From Monocercomonoides exilis (lineage: Eukaryota; Preaxostyla; Oxymonadida; Polymastigidae), in assembly GCA_001643675.2 (NCBI GenBank), contig LSRY02000009.1:629501-693500 (forward strand): DNA of 64,000 bases. Direction: 5' to 3'. The stretch's first letter is position 1. Every line of letters begins with the position of its first letter. A model generated the notes under the pieces. The model worked only from the letters and a program-made list of their open reading frames with translations. It was not told the DNA's origin and searched no databases. The translations under genes and the position numbers were made by a program. Shown in pieces: positions 45,493 through 57,866 of the stretch.

Positions 45493-47297
45493 TTAATATC
45501 TTCCAAGGATATTGGAAAAAAAAATTCGAAGAAGAAGTCCTTGAAGAAGCCGAAGATGATGAAGAAGGCGAAGGTAATGAAGGTGTGAAGGTGAAGAAAA
45601 AGAATTGGAAAAAGTATTTATTTTTGGGCTTTGAGCTATTTTCGGTATTAAATCGCTTTGTTTGTCAAGAGAAGAGCGAAGAAGGAACGTGTTTGGGCAA
45701 AGAGAACCCAATGAGGACATTATTCGGCAGCTGTGTGTCGTTGCGTCTTCATAAAGAGAAGGAAGAACTGCCCTGGTAGAAGAAGTCGAAGTTGTAGTTG
45801 TAGCAGATGAAGGAGAAGGAGGAGAAGAAGTCTTCTCAAGAAACTGTTCAGGAAATGCATCAGAATGCAACGATGGCTGTGCTTCTCTTTCCAAATCGTG
45901 TTGCATTCTTGTGTGCCTTCTCTCTCTGCCTGCACAGCTGCCTGTATGCATTCCATTCCTCTCGCAAAAACTGCCTTTGCTGGTGTCTGCACAACTGTCT
46001 GTCTCTTTGAAGATATATTTTTTGCTGTCCTGCTCCTTTCTGATCTCTCTTCTAATCGCAGCAACAGTTGGCCTGATGACAACATGATGCAAATACTTTC
46101 AATTGCTCCATTAACTTTTACTTCCACTGCTCAATGATGCGAAGGCTGCTGCATAATCAGAAAAATGAGAAGAATCACAAGTCAACGAAGAAGAAGAAGA
46201 AACAACCTGTTAAATGTGAGATGCACAATGAAAATGCGTCGTATCAGAGGAAGATGAAGATAACATTAATAATTCTTCTTCGCTTCACTTTCTCTCTCCT
46301 TCCTCCTTCTCTCCCCCTTCTTCATCTTATCTCGACCTTAATTTCCATCACTTCCCTTCTCTCTGCGCGCACGCCTCCTCCAAAACCCCTCTTTCACCAG
46401 CGCTTCTGTCTCTTCGCTCTGTACAACCCACTCTTCACACAGCTCCCTGCTTTCCACATGATACCTCAGTGAAGCCACTGCTGCCACTTCGCTCAAAAAT
46501 GTCACCCAAACAGAAATTACAATACGATCACATTGGCACTCCCCTCCTTCGGCAGCTGCAATCGCACGCTCCACCTGCCTTGCTGTCTCCTGCTTCGTAA
46601 CAACAATCTCTGGTGGGCAACTTTCTTCCTCCCCTTCTTCTGCAATTGCCCCATTTCCAGTACTCTTCCGTTCTTTGCTGTTTCAATATCCTTTCTTCTC
46701 CTTCTTTTCTAGCATCTTCATTTCAATCAGCCATTCTATTGCCTCATTTTCATCTCTCTTCCATCTTCTTTATCATCATCTCCACAATATGCTCTTTTCA
46801 GTAGTGGAAGCGCAATCGACAGAATGCCCCCGAATTTCATCAGAATCTCATAGAGCGAGTCGCCACACGCCGCCGCCACGAAATACACCTCCAGCACAGA
46901 CAGATCACATGGCAGCACAACATTCGGTATCTACATCACCTTCACAAAAAAATAGAGCAGGCAATATAACGTACTTCACAGCCTCCAGATACCATTCTGC
47001 CCCACAAACGCCATAGATCTGGGCGCAATGAAATAAACCTGGAGCAGTAGTGTGCATCGCCTCTCCACACACACGTCCCATCATCGTCCCCGAAGCAAGC
47101 GAAGCTATCATTACACCTGCGGGAACAGCCAGCGGTATCGACAGCGGCTGGAACACATGCTTCACAACCAGGCACGCATACAAACTCCGCTCCCATGTTC
47201 CACACGCCTGCAGCTTCACCTCAGTCGGTATATCTTCCTGTGGTAGTGCCTTCAGCTGCGATGTGTCTGTCCCAATGACTATCCCTGTAGAGAACAC
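45493..47297 (-). pseudogene. Decayed GC-richer coding region, unrecognised helical protein
   Basis: Consecutive minus-strand frames look like one broken gene. 47297-46905 reads GTWERSLYACLVVKHVFQP, IPLAVPAGVMIASLASGTMM and WYLEAVKYVILPALF. Frame-shifted, 46918-46736 reads LPCDLSVLEVYFVAAACGD then ILSIALPLLKRAYCG. 46574-46338 and 46127-45720 follow with helical, charged text. Hydrophobic helices of about 20 residues recur, which recalls helical-repeat proteins, but I cannot name a family. Composition is richer in G and C than the flanks, as at 29.7-30.5 kb and 53-55 kb. Confidence 0.3.
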
Positions 47298-47419
47298 AAA
47301 CGAAGAAGTCGAAGAAGAGGCAGAAGTGTGCGCAAATGTTTCTATTCGTCGGGCTTCGAAAAAGACTAAAAAAAAAGATGATGCATTATTTCACATTAAA
47401 ATCAAAAGAAAATAATTAA

Positions 47420-49037
47420 AAAAATATTGAAAATATAATAACTCATGCCTTTGAATTCTTCAATCCCAGTGTTTTCGATCAAACAAATTTATTATGATCA
47501 ACTCAATTTTCTTTCTTCTCTTCCTCTTCTTCTACGGTAGCATCACAATTATCAAATCCAAAGACCACCTCCCTGATCAACTTCCTTCCTTCTTTTTTTT
47601 CACTCCCTCCCTCTCTCTCATTCACCCTTCTCACTCTTCCCAATTAGCTGCAACAAATATCTGCTTGTGAATACATTCACAAAATGAAAAGAAAGCAGCT
47701 GCTTCGAGGCAAGCTGTAACAATACAAAGTGGAGGAACATTCAATCAATGAGTGGAAAAATGTGAGAAGGCAGAGAGAAGGAAGGATAATGGAAGAGTGA
47801 TGTCAGAAGAGAAACATGTTGTGTGTGCTCTGATTGCACGCAGCAGCCTCAAATGAAAAGAGCGGAGGCATTTCATTCGCCAGGCAGTTCAGCTATTGAA
47901 TGCCTCTCAAGAGATGGGCACGCAACAGAAAAAATGCAGATATTCAAAAAGAAGAGGAGGAGGAGGAATTGTAAGAGAAGATGTGTTTGATAGCCGTATG
48001 CGTACTGCACAAACAAAATCATTAAACTTTCGAAGCTAAGCTTGCTGTTCTCTAAAATTACAAATTCTTTCAGCAGTGAAATTCAGAAACAGTCGGACAG
48101 AATGTTGCTTGATTGCCAATAAATATTCGATAATTGGATGTCTCGTAGTTGGCGTTTCTCCACTCTTTTGAAGCAAAAGTGGAATCGGAAATAGAACCTC
48201 GTAACTTTCCATGTCTGCCTGGCACAGTCCGAGAAACAGGAAAACCTTATTAATATAATTGACATCTTGAAATTCTCCTTTTTTCCAATGAATTGTTGCC
48301 TTTTTTGTGATAAATATCCTTCCCTTGATATTGCAAGCCACTTTTTTTTTGCCAAAAAACTGCTCCCACTGCCTTATATTCCAAATTCTATAAAACTTTG
48401 TGCAGATTTTGTCCTTCATAGAATTCCATCCATAAATCTTCATTCAATAAAACATCAGTTGAATTTGCTTTAATCTTTTGTTCCAATCAAAAATTATAAA
48501 AATCATATATCTTTCGTAACTTCCTTTATTTCCCAATGGCTATATAATAATATGTTCTATTCTCATCGCAATGCTCTCCAACGTGAAGATTTGCTATTTG
48601 ACAGACAAGAAAAGTTCCTTTTCTTTGAAAAGGAAGCAAACAGAGCAGTTTTCCAATATAATGAAAAAATTGTAATATTACAATAAAAACTAAATTATAA
48701 AAAGTATTAGCAAACTGGTAAAAAGTTGGAAAAGTTAGTGGTTTTAAAAAAATGAAAGAAACAAAACTCCAGCTTTAATCAGAACCATATTTTTTGAATT
48801 TTTGAATAATAATAATAAAAAAAAACAAATATCAGAAAAATTTTGATTTTTTGTTTAATAGTTATATATGCGATAAGAGTAAGAAAAATGTTTTTTTTGA
48901 ATTTTAAAAACTTGTATTCATGGAAAAAACTTCTGTTTTCCGCTTCAAACAATGAAGATGACAGAAGGATCAGAATCTCGACGCCACTTTTTTTTGTTCA
49001 GAATGGTTTATTTCATCGATTTAACTTCATATATTAC
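47420..49037. other. Intergenic, little recognisable
   Basis: A minus-strand ORF at 48443-48036 (YINKVFLFLGLCQAD, EVLFPIPLLLQKSGE) may be another helical-protein relic. Otherwise nothing supported. Confidence 0.3.
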
Positions 49038-49165
49038 CAAAAAACAGCTTTCTGAAATCTGCAATTTTCGCCCTTTAGCGCGTAATTTTTTGATCTTTTT
49101 TCCATCGAAAAAAATAAAATATAGGGTCGGATCCTTTTTTCATTCAAAATTGATAATATTGAGAA
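49038..49165 (+). repeat. Dispersed repeat unit, copy 1
   Basis: By eye about 70% similar to 59993-60120 in the same orientation: shared CCTTTAGC, TTTTTTGATCTTTTT, a following CGAA block, then GGATC or GATC with TTTTTTCATT and AATATT. It ends about 45 bp before the hAT insertion site. Confidence 0.45.
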
Positions 49166-49210
49166 TAGTCGAATTTATTAAATTTGTAATTTAAAAATCG
49201 TATACGGACA

Positions 49211-49218
49211 GGTTGCAT
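49211..49218 (+). repeat. Left target-site duplication of the hAT element
   Basis: GGTTGCAT, identical to 57530-57537; 8 bp is the hallmark length for hAT insertions. Confidence 0.85.
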
Positions 49219-49509
49219 TAAACCTGAGTGACGTTCTGACTTTTGACGTGAAATTTTCGAATTCTGACGGAATTGGAAATTTTATCACGTCACTGAAAAA
49301 TTTTCATTAATTTTTTCACAGTCTTTTGATAATGTTCATATTATTTTTATTCTTTTATTCTAACCTTCAAAAAATTAATAAATAGTATCTTTGAATTTTG
49401 TTTTTATTTTTGATCACACAAATAAAATATATTACACTGACGCATTAGTCATTTGAGGAATTTCAATTGTCATTGACGGTCACTGACGTCAGCTTCAATC
49501 AATACGCAA

Positions 49510-52389
49510 ATGGAAATACTGTCGAAAGATTATCAAAGTGAATTACCAGATGAGTTGGTTTCGAGCCTCAATAACCCTCTAATTGTTTGCTTTTCAAAAA
49601 ATGCATTTGTTAAAATATATTATTTTGTGTTTGATTCATCGCAGCAAGAAGCTTATGAAAAAATGAAAAAGAAAATGGAGAATGCGAAGTGCTCATTTGT
49701 TCAACTGCAAAAACGCATTAACTCAAAATATGGAACAGGAAAACGTTATATTAGAAAATGATATTCAAGATTCATTTTTTGTTAATTTTTCCAAGTGTCC
49801 GTTCATCCAAAAAAGAAAAATGAATATATATCAAAGCTCAAATTTGAACTGTTGGAAGATAGTTTATGGATTACTTATGTAATTGCGGACGAAAATGGAT
49901 ATACAGGGAAAGATTGTCACAAGTATTTCCTTTGCCCTGTATCCAAGGATGGATATGCTTGCGGCATATCAGGAAGGAAGAATTATTCCATTGTTAAACA
50001 TCACAAGTGCGATTTACTGAGTATTCGAGAATTTTTGAATTTCAAAAAACAGACAGATTTACCCATTACCAAAAGTTCTCAAGAGCACTCTATATCATTA
50101 GAACGAGATTGTTCACCCAAAGAATTGGAAAAACAGTTTATTTCGATGGTTGGAAGGTGCAATGCTTCTTTTTTGTCTTCATCCTCAAAGGAAGTTAATA
50201 CATTCATATTCTCCTTAAATCGAGCCGGTCAAGCTAATCCTTCTATTTCACCTTTGTCAATTTTCCCATGCTTAACACGAAGGAAAATTTCTCATTTGAT
50301 CATCAATGAAAAAACTGACAAAGAGAAGGAAAAAAAGCAAAAAGTTTCAAACAAGGGAATAAGCGTAATGTTTGATGGAGCAACTGCTGCAAATAAAAAA
50401 TTCATGGTGGTGAATGTTTCCATTTTGTCTTTGAATTCTTCTCCATTTTTTTGGGGTCTTTATGAATCGTGTGGAACAACGTCGGAGTTTTTTTTATTCA
50501 TTCAACAATTAATCTCAGAGTTTCGATCATTCAATGCAGTGATCAGAAGTTTTTGCACTGATGGTTTTTCTTCACAGAAAAAGGCAATAACTCAATTCTC
50601 TGAATTCGAAGAAACTGGCTCAGGAAGTTCTGAAAGAAACAGATACTCATTTTTTCCAGTTCATATTCATTGCTGCAACCATCTAACAAATTTAGTCATC
50701 ATTAATGCTTTTTCAAAAATACCATTTTTAATTTCCATCAAACAAATGTTACAAGATTTTTCACAACGATCCCATTCTAAATCTGTAAGAACACTCTTGA
50801 AAAAGCGCATTCCTTCATTCGTCACAACAAGGTGGATGAGCCTGTTCAATATTTCTTCTTTTATTAGGAAAAAATTCGATGTTGTTGTTAATCAAAAATT
50901 TTTGGATTATTCATGTGCGTTAGATATTATCAAAACTGAGTTGTTGCTTTTCCCTCTACAGAACCTTCATTTAATGTTTGAAAAAGACAGAACAAAGCTT
51001 TGTCAAGTGTTTCCTTATTTACTCGATTCATTTGATTATCTATTTCATATTTCAAAGCATCATTTGTTTCAAGATGCGAAATGGCGCAACGCTATCACAA
51101 ACGTTATCATTTTGTTACATAATTATTTTTTAACAGGAATTCGGGGGGAGTACGTGTCACTTTCTTATGCATTAACACCAGAAGGAATTCAATTGATAAG
51201 AAATAAGACATTTCCGAAAGCTCAACTTTCTTCATCTTTTTCATTGAAGTGCACGATTCAACAATCCGACTCAAATGAAACAATTGTGTTTAATCAATCT
51301 CAATCTTTCTCTGTTTCAATTTTTCATCCTTGGCCTTTTCCATTTGATATTTCGGAAAAAACATATTTTGTGTCAAAAAGTTTAAATTCTTTCGATTCTT
51401 CAACTTCCTTCATGAATGAAGATACTCATGACATTTAAGATCTTTCAATGCCAAAAAGAAAACAAGTTTGCTTCGACAAACAAAATTCATCAATTAAAAG
51501 CAATAGTTTGCAATCAATATTTCTTCATTTTTTTTAATTTTTTTTTTTTTTATTTTTTTAATGATTTTTAGGTTCGGAAAATAAAAATGAGGAATTTATT
51601 GAGATCGAAAAACTAATAAAAGAAATTGAAGAAAAAGAAAAAGATGTTTTTACGAAAATTGGTGAATTGAAGGGTTTGGAAGACGGTGAAAGCGAAGAAA
51701 GCGACGAATATGGACTTGTACAAGCAGAAAATGATGCGATTGATGATGTATATGATTGTTTATTTCGTAAGGAATTGGAAACAGAAGATTCTTCATTTAT
51801 ACGGGAAGATTTTGCGTCATCATCAACATCTCCTTCTTCTTCCATCTCACAGACTTTGAGATCTTCTTCTTCTTCTTCTTCAGAACTTTTTTCAGATATC
51901 GATACTGAATTGAGAAATGACTCCTTTCATTGTGCATGCAGCACAGCTGGAGAAGAGACGTTTCAAGATGAAGAAGAAGTACAGGAATTATTTTCGACAA
52001 AGAAAATAGATTTATGTATAGAATTCAACGAAGAGAAAGAAAAAACTATATTGCAAGAAATCCAAAATTTGCTATACACAAACTGGTTTCCTCGACTTGA
52101 CAGATCATTTACGAATTATGCTCGGAGCGTGCTTAAAGATTATGGAAACAATTCTATAACTGCTTGCAAGTTGTTCTTTGAAAATCAGATGAAATCGAAG
52201 CCGGAAGAAATGCTCGAAAAAGATCCAGAAATCTTTTACAATGTAATTACTGAGTTTGGTAATCTCCAATCGTTGTATTCAGGCTTATGTTTGTCACTAA
52301 TCCTATCTCCATGCAGCGAAGCTAGCTGCGAGAGAATTATTTCAAAAATCAAAAACATAATTGGAGATAAAAGAAACTCGATAAGCTAA
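49510..52389 (+). CDS. hAT-superfamily transposase
   Basis: Exon 1 49510-49744, a 51-bp intron (49745-49795, phase 1), exon 2 from 49796, and a last exon from 51572. Exon 2 carries the hAT core: D in ISVMFDGAT, D in FCTDGFSSQKK, the CCNHLTNLVI motif and the TTRWMSL tryptophan block. The last exon ends with the hAT dimerisation motif LSPCSEASCERIISKIKN then IGDKRNSIS before a TAA. An acidic, poly-Ser insertion (51660-51990) separates core and C terminus. Exon 2 runs to a TAA at 51436. Joining to the last exon needs phase 1; a donor GTTTAA near 51380 fits, otherwise the stop is disabling. Upstream Cys/His residues (DCHKYFLCP, KHHKCDL) may form the DNA-binding zinc finger. Confidence 0.8.
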
Positions 52390-52919
52390 CAAACTTTGGA
52401 AGCATTACTTCATATTTGACTTTAATCACTGTTTTGTATTTGTCTTTTAAAAAATTATTTCATTTCATTCTATTTTTCAAGTTATTCTTATTGAACAAGC
52501 AAAGCATATAAATCATATTCAAAAATACAACGCTTTCAACGTGGTAAAATGATCTTTAAGTTGCGAATGATTTCTCTTTATACGTTTTTAAAAAAATGGA
52601 AAATCATACATACATATGTTTTTATCTTAATATAAAACGTTCATTCACTTTGTCCAATATCGCAAACTTGTGGTTTTATGTTCCTGTAATGAAGGACTTT
52701 GAAATTGAAATTTCATGAAAGATTGTTTCAAATGAACAATGCAAAATGAAAACAAAACAAAAAATATAGATGCACTTTCTCAGCATCATCAATTCTAACC
52801 TTTATTATAAAATGAATATTGATTTGTTTGAGTGTTAGCATTTAATCATTTCATTCGATTGATAAAGCTTGTGAAATGAAGATCACTTCACTGGCCTTCA
52901 TTCATAAAGTCATTAATTG
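52390..52919. other. AT-rich noncoding part of the hAT element
   Basis: Transposase 3' flank; no terminal repeat here, so the element does not end in this stretch. Confidence 0.5.
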
Positions 52920-55220
52920 TTTAAATCTTTCCTTTATTCTTCTCTTCCTCTTCTAAAACCGTTCGATTAACAAATCATTCCTTCTTTAACTATTTCGACA
53001 TTAGCAATTCTGCCTGGCCCGTCCAAAAAAACAACACAGCAACGCCATTCTGTGAAGAGAGCTCCACACGATCAAAACATTTTTTGGCCCTTTGAATCTT
53101 GCCAAATGCACTTACAGTTTCATGTTTTGGAGTAATCTCAAGAATCCTTCCCTCGACAGCTGTGTGGATAACACAGCTGGATCACTGAAAAGACGATTCT
53201 GCAGGAAAAGCTGTCATTTCACTATCTAAACCATATTTATGCCCACGAGCTCACACTATCAGCGGGGATATTCAACCTCCACGACGAAAAACTTATCATA
53301 GAGGCTGATATGCGCTTGCTGCAGAATCTGCTGCACCTGCCATTCTATTTGGATGCTGCTCCGCTGGGAAGCAAGACATTTTGGAGATCGTGTGCCAGAC
53401 GCTGATTCCAACTGACGCATGTTGTGTTTGAGATCGGGCGAGGCGCAGAGATAACTGCGATGCACTTTCTGGAGCAGATACCAATCTGCGAGGTGAATGC
53501 TCCGATGCAATCGATTGTGTTGCGGAACGAAGGTGGGACGAGCATCGACAACAGACTGGAATTGTCTGATGTGAAGCGGCTGAATGCGTCTGCAACTTAT
53601 TTCCCTCTGTTTGAGTGTTCTATCACGAGAGGGATTGTACCTGCTATGAAAAGTAGGCAATATATTGGTGCTTCCATCCACTGATGTAAATAGGTTATTT
53701 TGTGAGGATTCCAATCAAGCTGGAAAGCAGAAACAGTTCAATGAGTGTGATGAACGAGAATGTTGGAGGAGGATCAGAGGGGAGAGGAAGTGATGGAACT
53801 TAAGGCATCACACGCATAAAAACTGAGCTCCAAGCTCTGCTGGCAGGCGACGGTTTCATCGCAAAGGAAGGTGCAGAGCCTCTTGTGGATGAGAATAAGA
53901 CAACAATTCCAGCTCCTCTTTCTCCGCTGCCTGGCCAGCTGTGCTTGTTGTCACATGAGCGAATTGGCTTTGGGAGTGTGGCGGGTGGGAGCATCGAGCG
54001 GAGGCTGGTGTGTCTGGTGTGTCCGCGTGTGAGGAGACACCGTGCACTGCAGAAGAGGGCGTATAAGAAAAGAAAGAAGAGAGACATCCTGCATGACTGG
54101 AAAGAGATCCATCCGCTGATCAAGTTGCAGGTTTTGACGATTCTGCCGATCAAAGGAAAAATTGCAGATGGATAGAAATGTGTGTGTGATGAACAACTTT
54201 ATGTGATGCATTCTGTTATTTTGGTAAATTCACTTCTGTAACTTTCTCTTTCGATGAATTCGAAGTGGAATTCTTCAATTGAAAATCAGAATACTTCAAC
54301 TTTATTTGCTGTGAATAATGAAGAAGCAAGTTCAAAAGTTATTCAGATCTTTTTGTATCAATGTTTCCCTTCAACATGTCGAACTTCTTTTATAAATGCT
54401 TCTTCTTCATCCTCTTTATCTAATGTTGTTGCTTCCAACATAAACTCAGGCAAAACTTATGATCACTCCGTCATCGCCTCATTCTCCTTCGGCACTTTCA
54501 ACTGGGAAAAATCAAAGGAATTCCTTCTTCTTCTTATTCAATGCCTTCTCAATCTTCCTCTTCCTTCTTTCTGAAAAGTTCCCGCACCAATCAAGCATTT
54601 GCAAGCAGCCACTGAGAGTGTGTGTCATTGAGCGCATAATGAAATCTCCGGGCACTCGAATAACCACAGGATTTTAGTAGATCCGAACTGTTTTGGAAAA
54701 AGAAAGAAACGAAGAGAAGTAGTTTTTGTTAATGCTGGAGAGGCAGCCTGCTAATCCGCTTTCAGCAGCTGATGCTTCAACACTGCAGTTGCGAACATTG
54801 ACCAGTTGCATTCAGCTCAATGAGGTCTCGAAGCAGGAGCTGGAAATAGCAGCACAGGCAAAAGCGAAGCAGAAGATTAGGGTTTTGCAGAAGGAGAAGG
54901 AGAGAAAAGCGTTTGGGATGTACAACCTCACTCCAACTTCGTCCGCCATGAAAGGAACTCCAAGAGAGGACAAAAGGAACTTGGATCCGCTGAGAGAGTC
55001 GCAAAGCAGCAGTGTTGGAGGAAGGAGAATGACTTTTGCAGAAGAAGTGAGCGGAGTGAATGTGTCTCTTCCTCCCTTGTTGAATCCGTCTTCTGGCTCT
55101 TCTTCTGGTTCTTGTTCAGTTTCAGTTCCATTGTCTTCTCAACAGGGAATAGTGCAACTGTGGTTTATGCAATCACAGGAGATTCAGGGAATTCAATGGT
55201 TTATTTCAACTTGAGAAATG
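52920..55220 (+). pseudogene. hAT cargo: decayed GC-richer coding fragments
   Basis: Successive plus-strand frames with real-looking text but repeated breaks: ADMRLLQNLLHLPFYLDAAP near 53310, ITAMHFLEQIPICEVNAPMQ (53424-53684), ELQALLAGDGFIAKEGAEPL continuing to 54175, and ELEIAAQAKAKQKIRVLQKE (54726-55214). No domain recognised and no single frame spans them. Opposite-strand ORFs also occur. Composition contrasts with the AT-rich transposase next door, which suggests captured host DNA rather than native hAT sequence. Confidence 0.35.
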
Positions 55221-57513
55221 AATAAGAAATACTACGTATTTCGTCTGCATCCTTTGGGGATGCAAGAGTCAAATGAAGGGGAAGAGCGCATGAAGGGCGG
55301 ATGCCATCGAAGAAGGAGAAGTTTTGTCTGTTGGATGGGCTGCAGAATTTGGATAGAAACGATTTGGACAGAGGGATGAGGGGAATGCTGGGCGAAGGAG
55401 ACGAAGATTGTGAATGGAACGACGGTTTCAGAGAGCCATATCAGTAGATATTTTTGAGAATGTTGTTCAAAAATAGCTCGACTATCCGATTTTCGGAGCT
55501 GTATAAAGCTTCTCTTCTTTAAAAAGTGTTTCTGTTTCAGCCACCGCTCAGTGCAAACAGTAATGGAGCTATTTCTTCTGTTTCTGCTTCATTGTCATCT
55601 TCAGTTATCACTTCTTTATCCTCATCTTGCTCCGCTGTTGCATGCATTTCTGGTTCGTTATTCTCTTCTCGTCCTTCTTTTCTCCTTTTTCACTAAATAT
55701 TTATCATCACAAAAATTTCTTCAATTCTTTTGACCACATTTCCTTTCAAAATATTTTATAAGATCAAGAACTTTGTTTTCTTTCACTTTATTCAACAATC
55801 TTTCTTATTTTTCATTTTCTATTCATCTTTTTCTCATTTTGATTTGTTATGTTTTCCTTCATCAACATATTTCCTTGTTTCCTTTTCATTTCATTCATGA
55901 TCTCTGATTTCAACTCAGAATGTGAAGAAATCCAATCAGATGATGTGTGAGGATAATGAAGAAGAAGTTGTGTGAAATGTTGTTGATGTATTTGAAGAAG
56001 AAGAAGAAGAAGATGATGATGATGAAAGAATCGAATAAGACGATTAATTGTTGAAAATTGAGAAGATGAGTGTCAATGAATATCAACAGCGAAATTCAAT
56101 CGAATTTTCTTCTTCAGGATTTTGTCTTCTTCTGCAGAGGAGAAACATTTGAATCCTTTCACTTTCAGCTCAATCTTTTTCTCTCTTTCCATCTAAAAAA
56201 ATGAAATATTGAGCGATTCCTTTTTCGTTCCATCTCTTCTTCTTTAACTTGCCCCCTTTCACAAGAAATCTTCTTTCCTCAAAAAAAATTCTTCGCCAAT
56301 GCCCAACTCCAGCCATCTTCGATTTATCTTTAATTTCATCAATCTTTATTTCATTTTTCTTCCTTGCTTTTCTTCTTCTTCTTCAAAGCCATCCATTCCT
56401 TCGCTTTTTCAGCATTCTTTAAAAAAAATTATAATAATTACTTCAAATATATAACGACAGCAAACCTTCTAAACATATTTTAAAGTCAATAACTTTATGT
56501 TATCCTATTGGCAACTGTTTCCCTCCAATAAAAATTCATAATTCCTTCTGTTTTCAAGTGTTTCATCATCTGATTCTCCAATCATCCTTTCCATCAGTTG
56601 TTTCTCCATCAGGTGAATCGATTTCTTGCCCTTCTGAAAAATGTGAAAAACTTGCATTCAGCTCAAATTCCATCTTTCTTAGTGAAAAAAAGATTGTTTT
56701 TCGTCAGAAAATTTCATCTCCAATTCCCTTCCAAGTCCCTTCATCCTGAACACTTTCCTTATGAATTCGCTGTCCGATCTTGATAGTCAGACTGAATAAC
56801 AAGAAATAGTGCTTTTATTCATTTTCGATCATTTCTATCTGCTGCTCTGAAATCAATGCAAAAGCTGTCAATAAATAAACATTCATATTTTGTAAAACAA
56901 ATAAATAACAAACCTTCTTCTCTATTTAAAACGAAAAATCCTTTTTCAGCGCCTTATGAGTCCACAAAATTTTTGTTTATCCAAAGGAATACTGCTTGTT
57001 TGAAATGCGTAGCTCTATTTCTTCAATAGATAAAAAATTAGTACAAAAAGAGAAATAGAAATCATTTCAAATCTAAAAGTTTCTATCTCAAACTTAAATA
57101 GAAAAATTGCATTTCATGACTATTGAAAATGGTATTATTTCTTTTTCGTAAACAACAAAAATAAAAATTTAAGCAAACATTTCAATATCCATTTCTTTTT
57201 TATATTGAAGTTCAGTATATTCAGAATATATGGGTCAAGCAATTTATCAAAAAATAACAAACAAATCATAAATTTTCCAAACAATTGTAATGTCCAATCG
57301 CTGTTCTTTGATTTTTGAAAATTTTGCAAAAATAATTATGGAACAAAAAAGTTTAAAAATTTGAAAATGCATTAAAAAATGATTAATAATATTTTTGAAT
57401 GAATGTTTTTTTAGAAATTTTTTGCATTGACACCAAAAAACAAACGAATTTGAAATTTTTAAATACTGACGTGAAAAAACTCCAGTGACGGACGTGAAGG
57501 GAAAATCTTCTTC
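55221..57513. other. Noncoding right part of the hAT element
   Basis: T/C-rich and then AT-rich sequence with only short ORFs; TGACG-type motifs appear in the last 60 bp before the right TIR. Confidence 0.45.
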
Positions 57514-57529
57514 ACGTAACTCAGGTTTA

Positions 57530-57537
57530 GGTTGCAT
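57530..57537 (+). repeat. Right target-site duplication of the hAT element
   Basis: GGTTGCAT, identical to 49211-49218. Confidence 0.85.
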
Positions 57538-57866
57538 ATAAAATTTCTGAAAATAATTTTTTTTTTGTTTTTTTAAATAGCAATGTTAATGTTACTGATG
57601 TTTTTAATAATTTCATTTTTTATTTTTATTTTTTATTGTGATACATATTTTTGAAATTTTGAAGGATTTATCATTTCATAAGAAATTCATAATTCAAATA
57701 AAAAATATTTCGTTCATTATAAATGTTTTCTTGAGAAAACTGTTAAAAAACAAACTGAAAATATCAAGAGAGGGAGTGAGAAAATTGAAAAAAGAAAAAT
57801 TCAAAAATAAAAATCATCAAAAAAAAAAATAGAAAAATTAAAAGCAAAAATAAACAAAGAGCAAAA

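Larger units (their letters stand above)
49219..57529 (+). mobile_element. 8.3 kb hAT DNA transposon carrying non-transposase cargo
   Basis: Bounded by 16-bp terminal inverted repeats with one mismatch (TAAACCTGAGTGACGT at 49219-49234; complement of TAAACCTGAGTTACGT at 57514-57529) and perfect 8-bp target duplications. Both subterminal regions are dense in TGACG/ACGTCA motifs (about 49228-49495 and 57465-57520), likely transposase binding sites. The hAT transposase gene occupies 49510-52390. The remaining roughly 5.1 kb to the right end has no transposase; it holds GC-richer decayed coding text (52.9-55.2 kb) and T-rich noncoding sequence. Confidence 0.85.

Noticed and set aside
49682-49882. 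Overlapping 66-codon ORF at the hAT exon 1/2 junction
   Set aside because: A phase-1 51-bp intron joins the longer flanking frames better; this ORF is out of frame with the transposase core.
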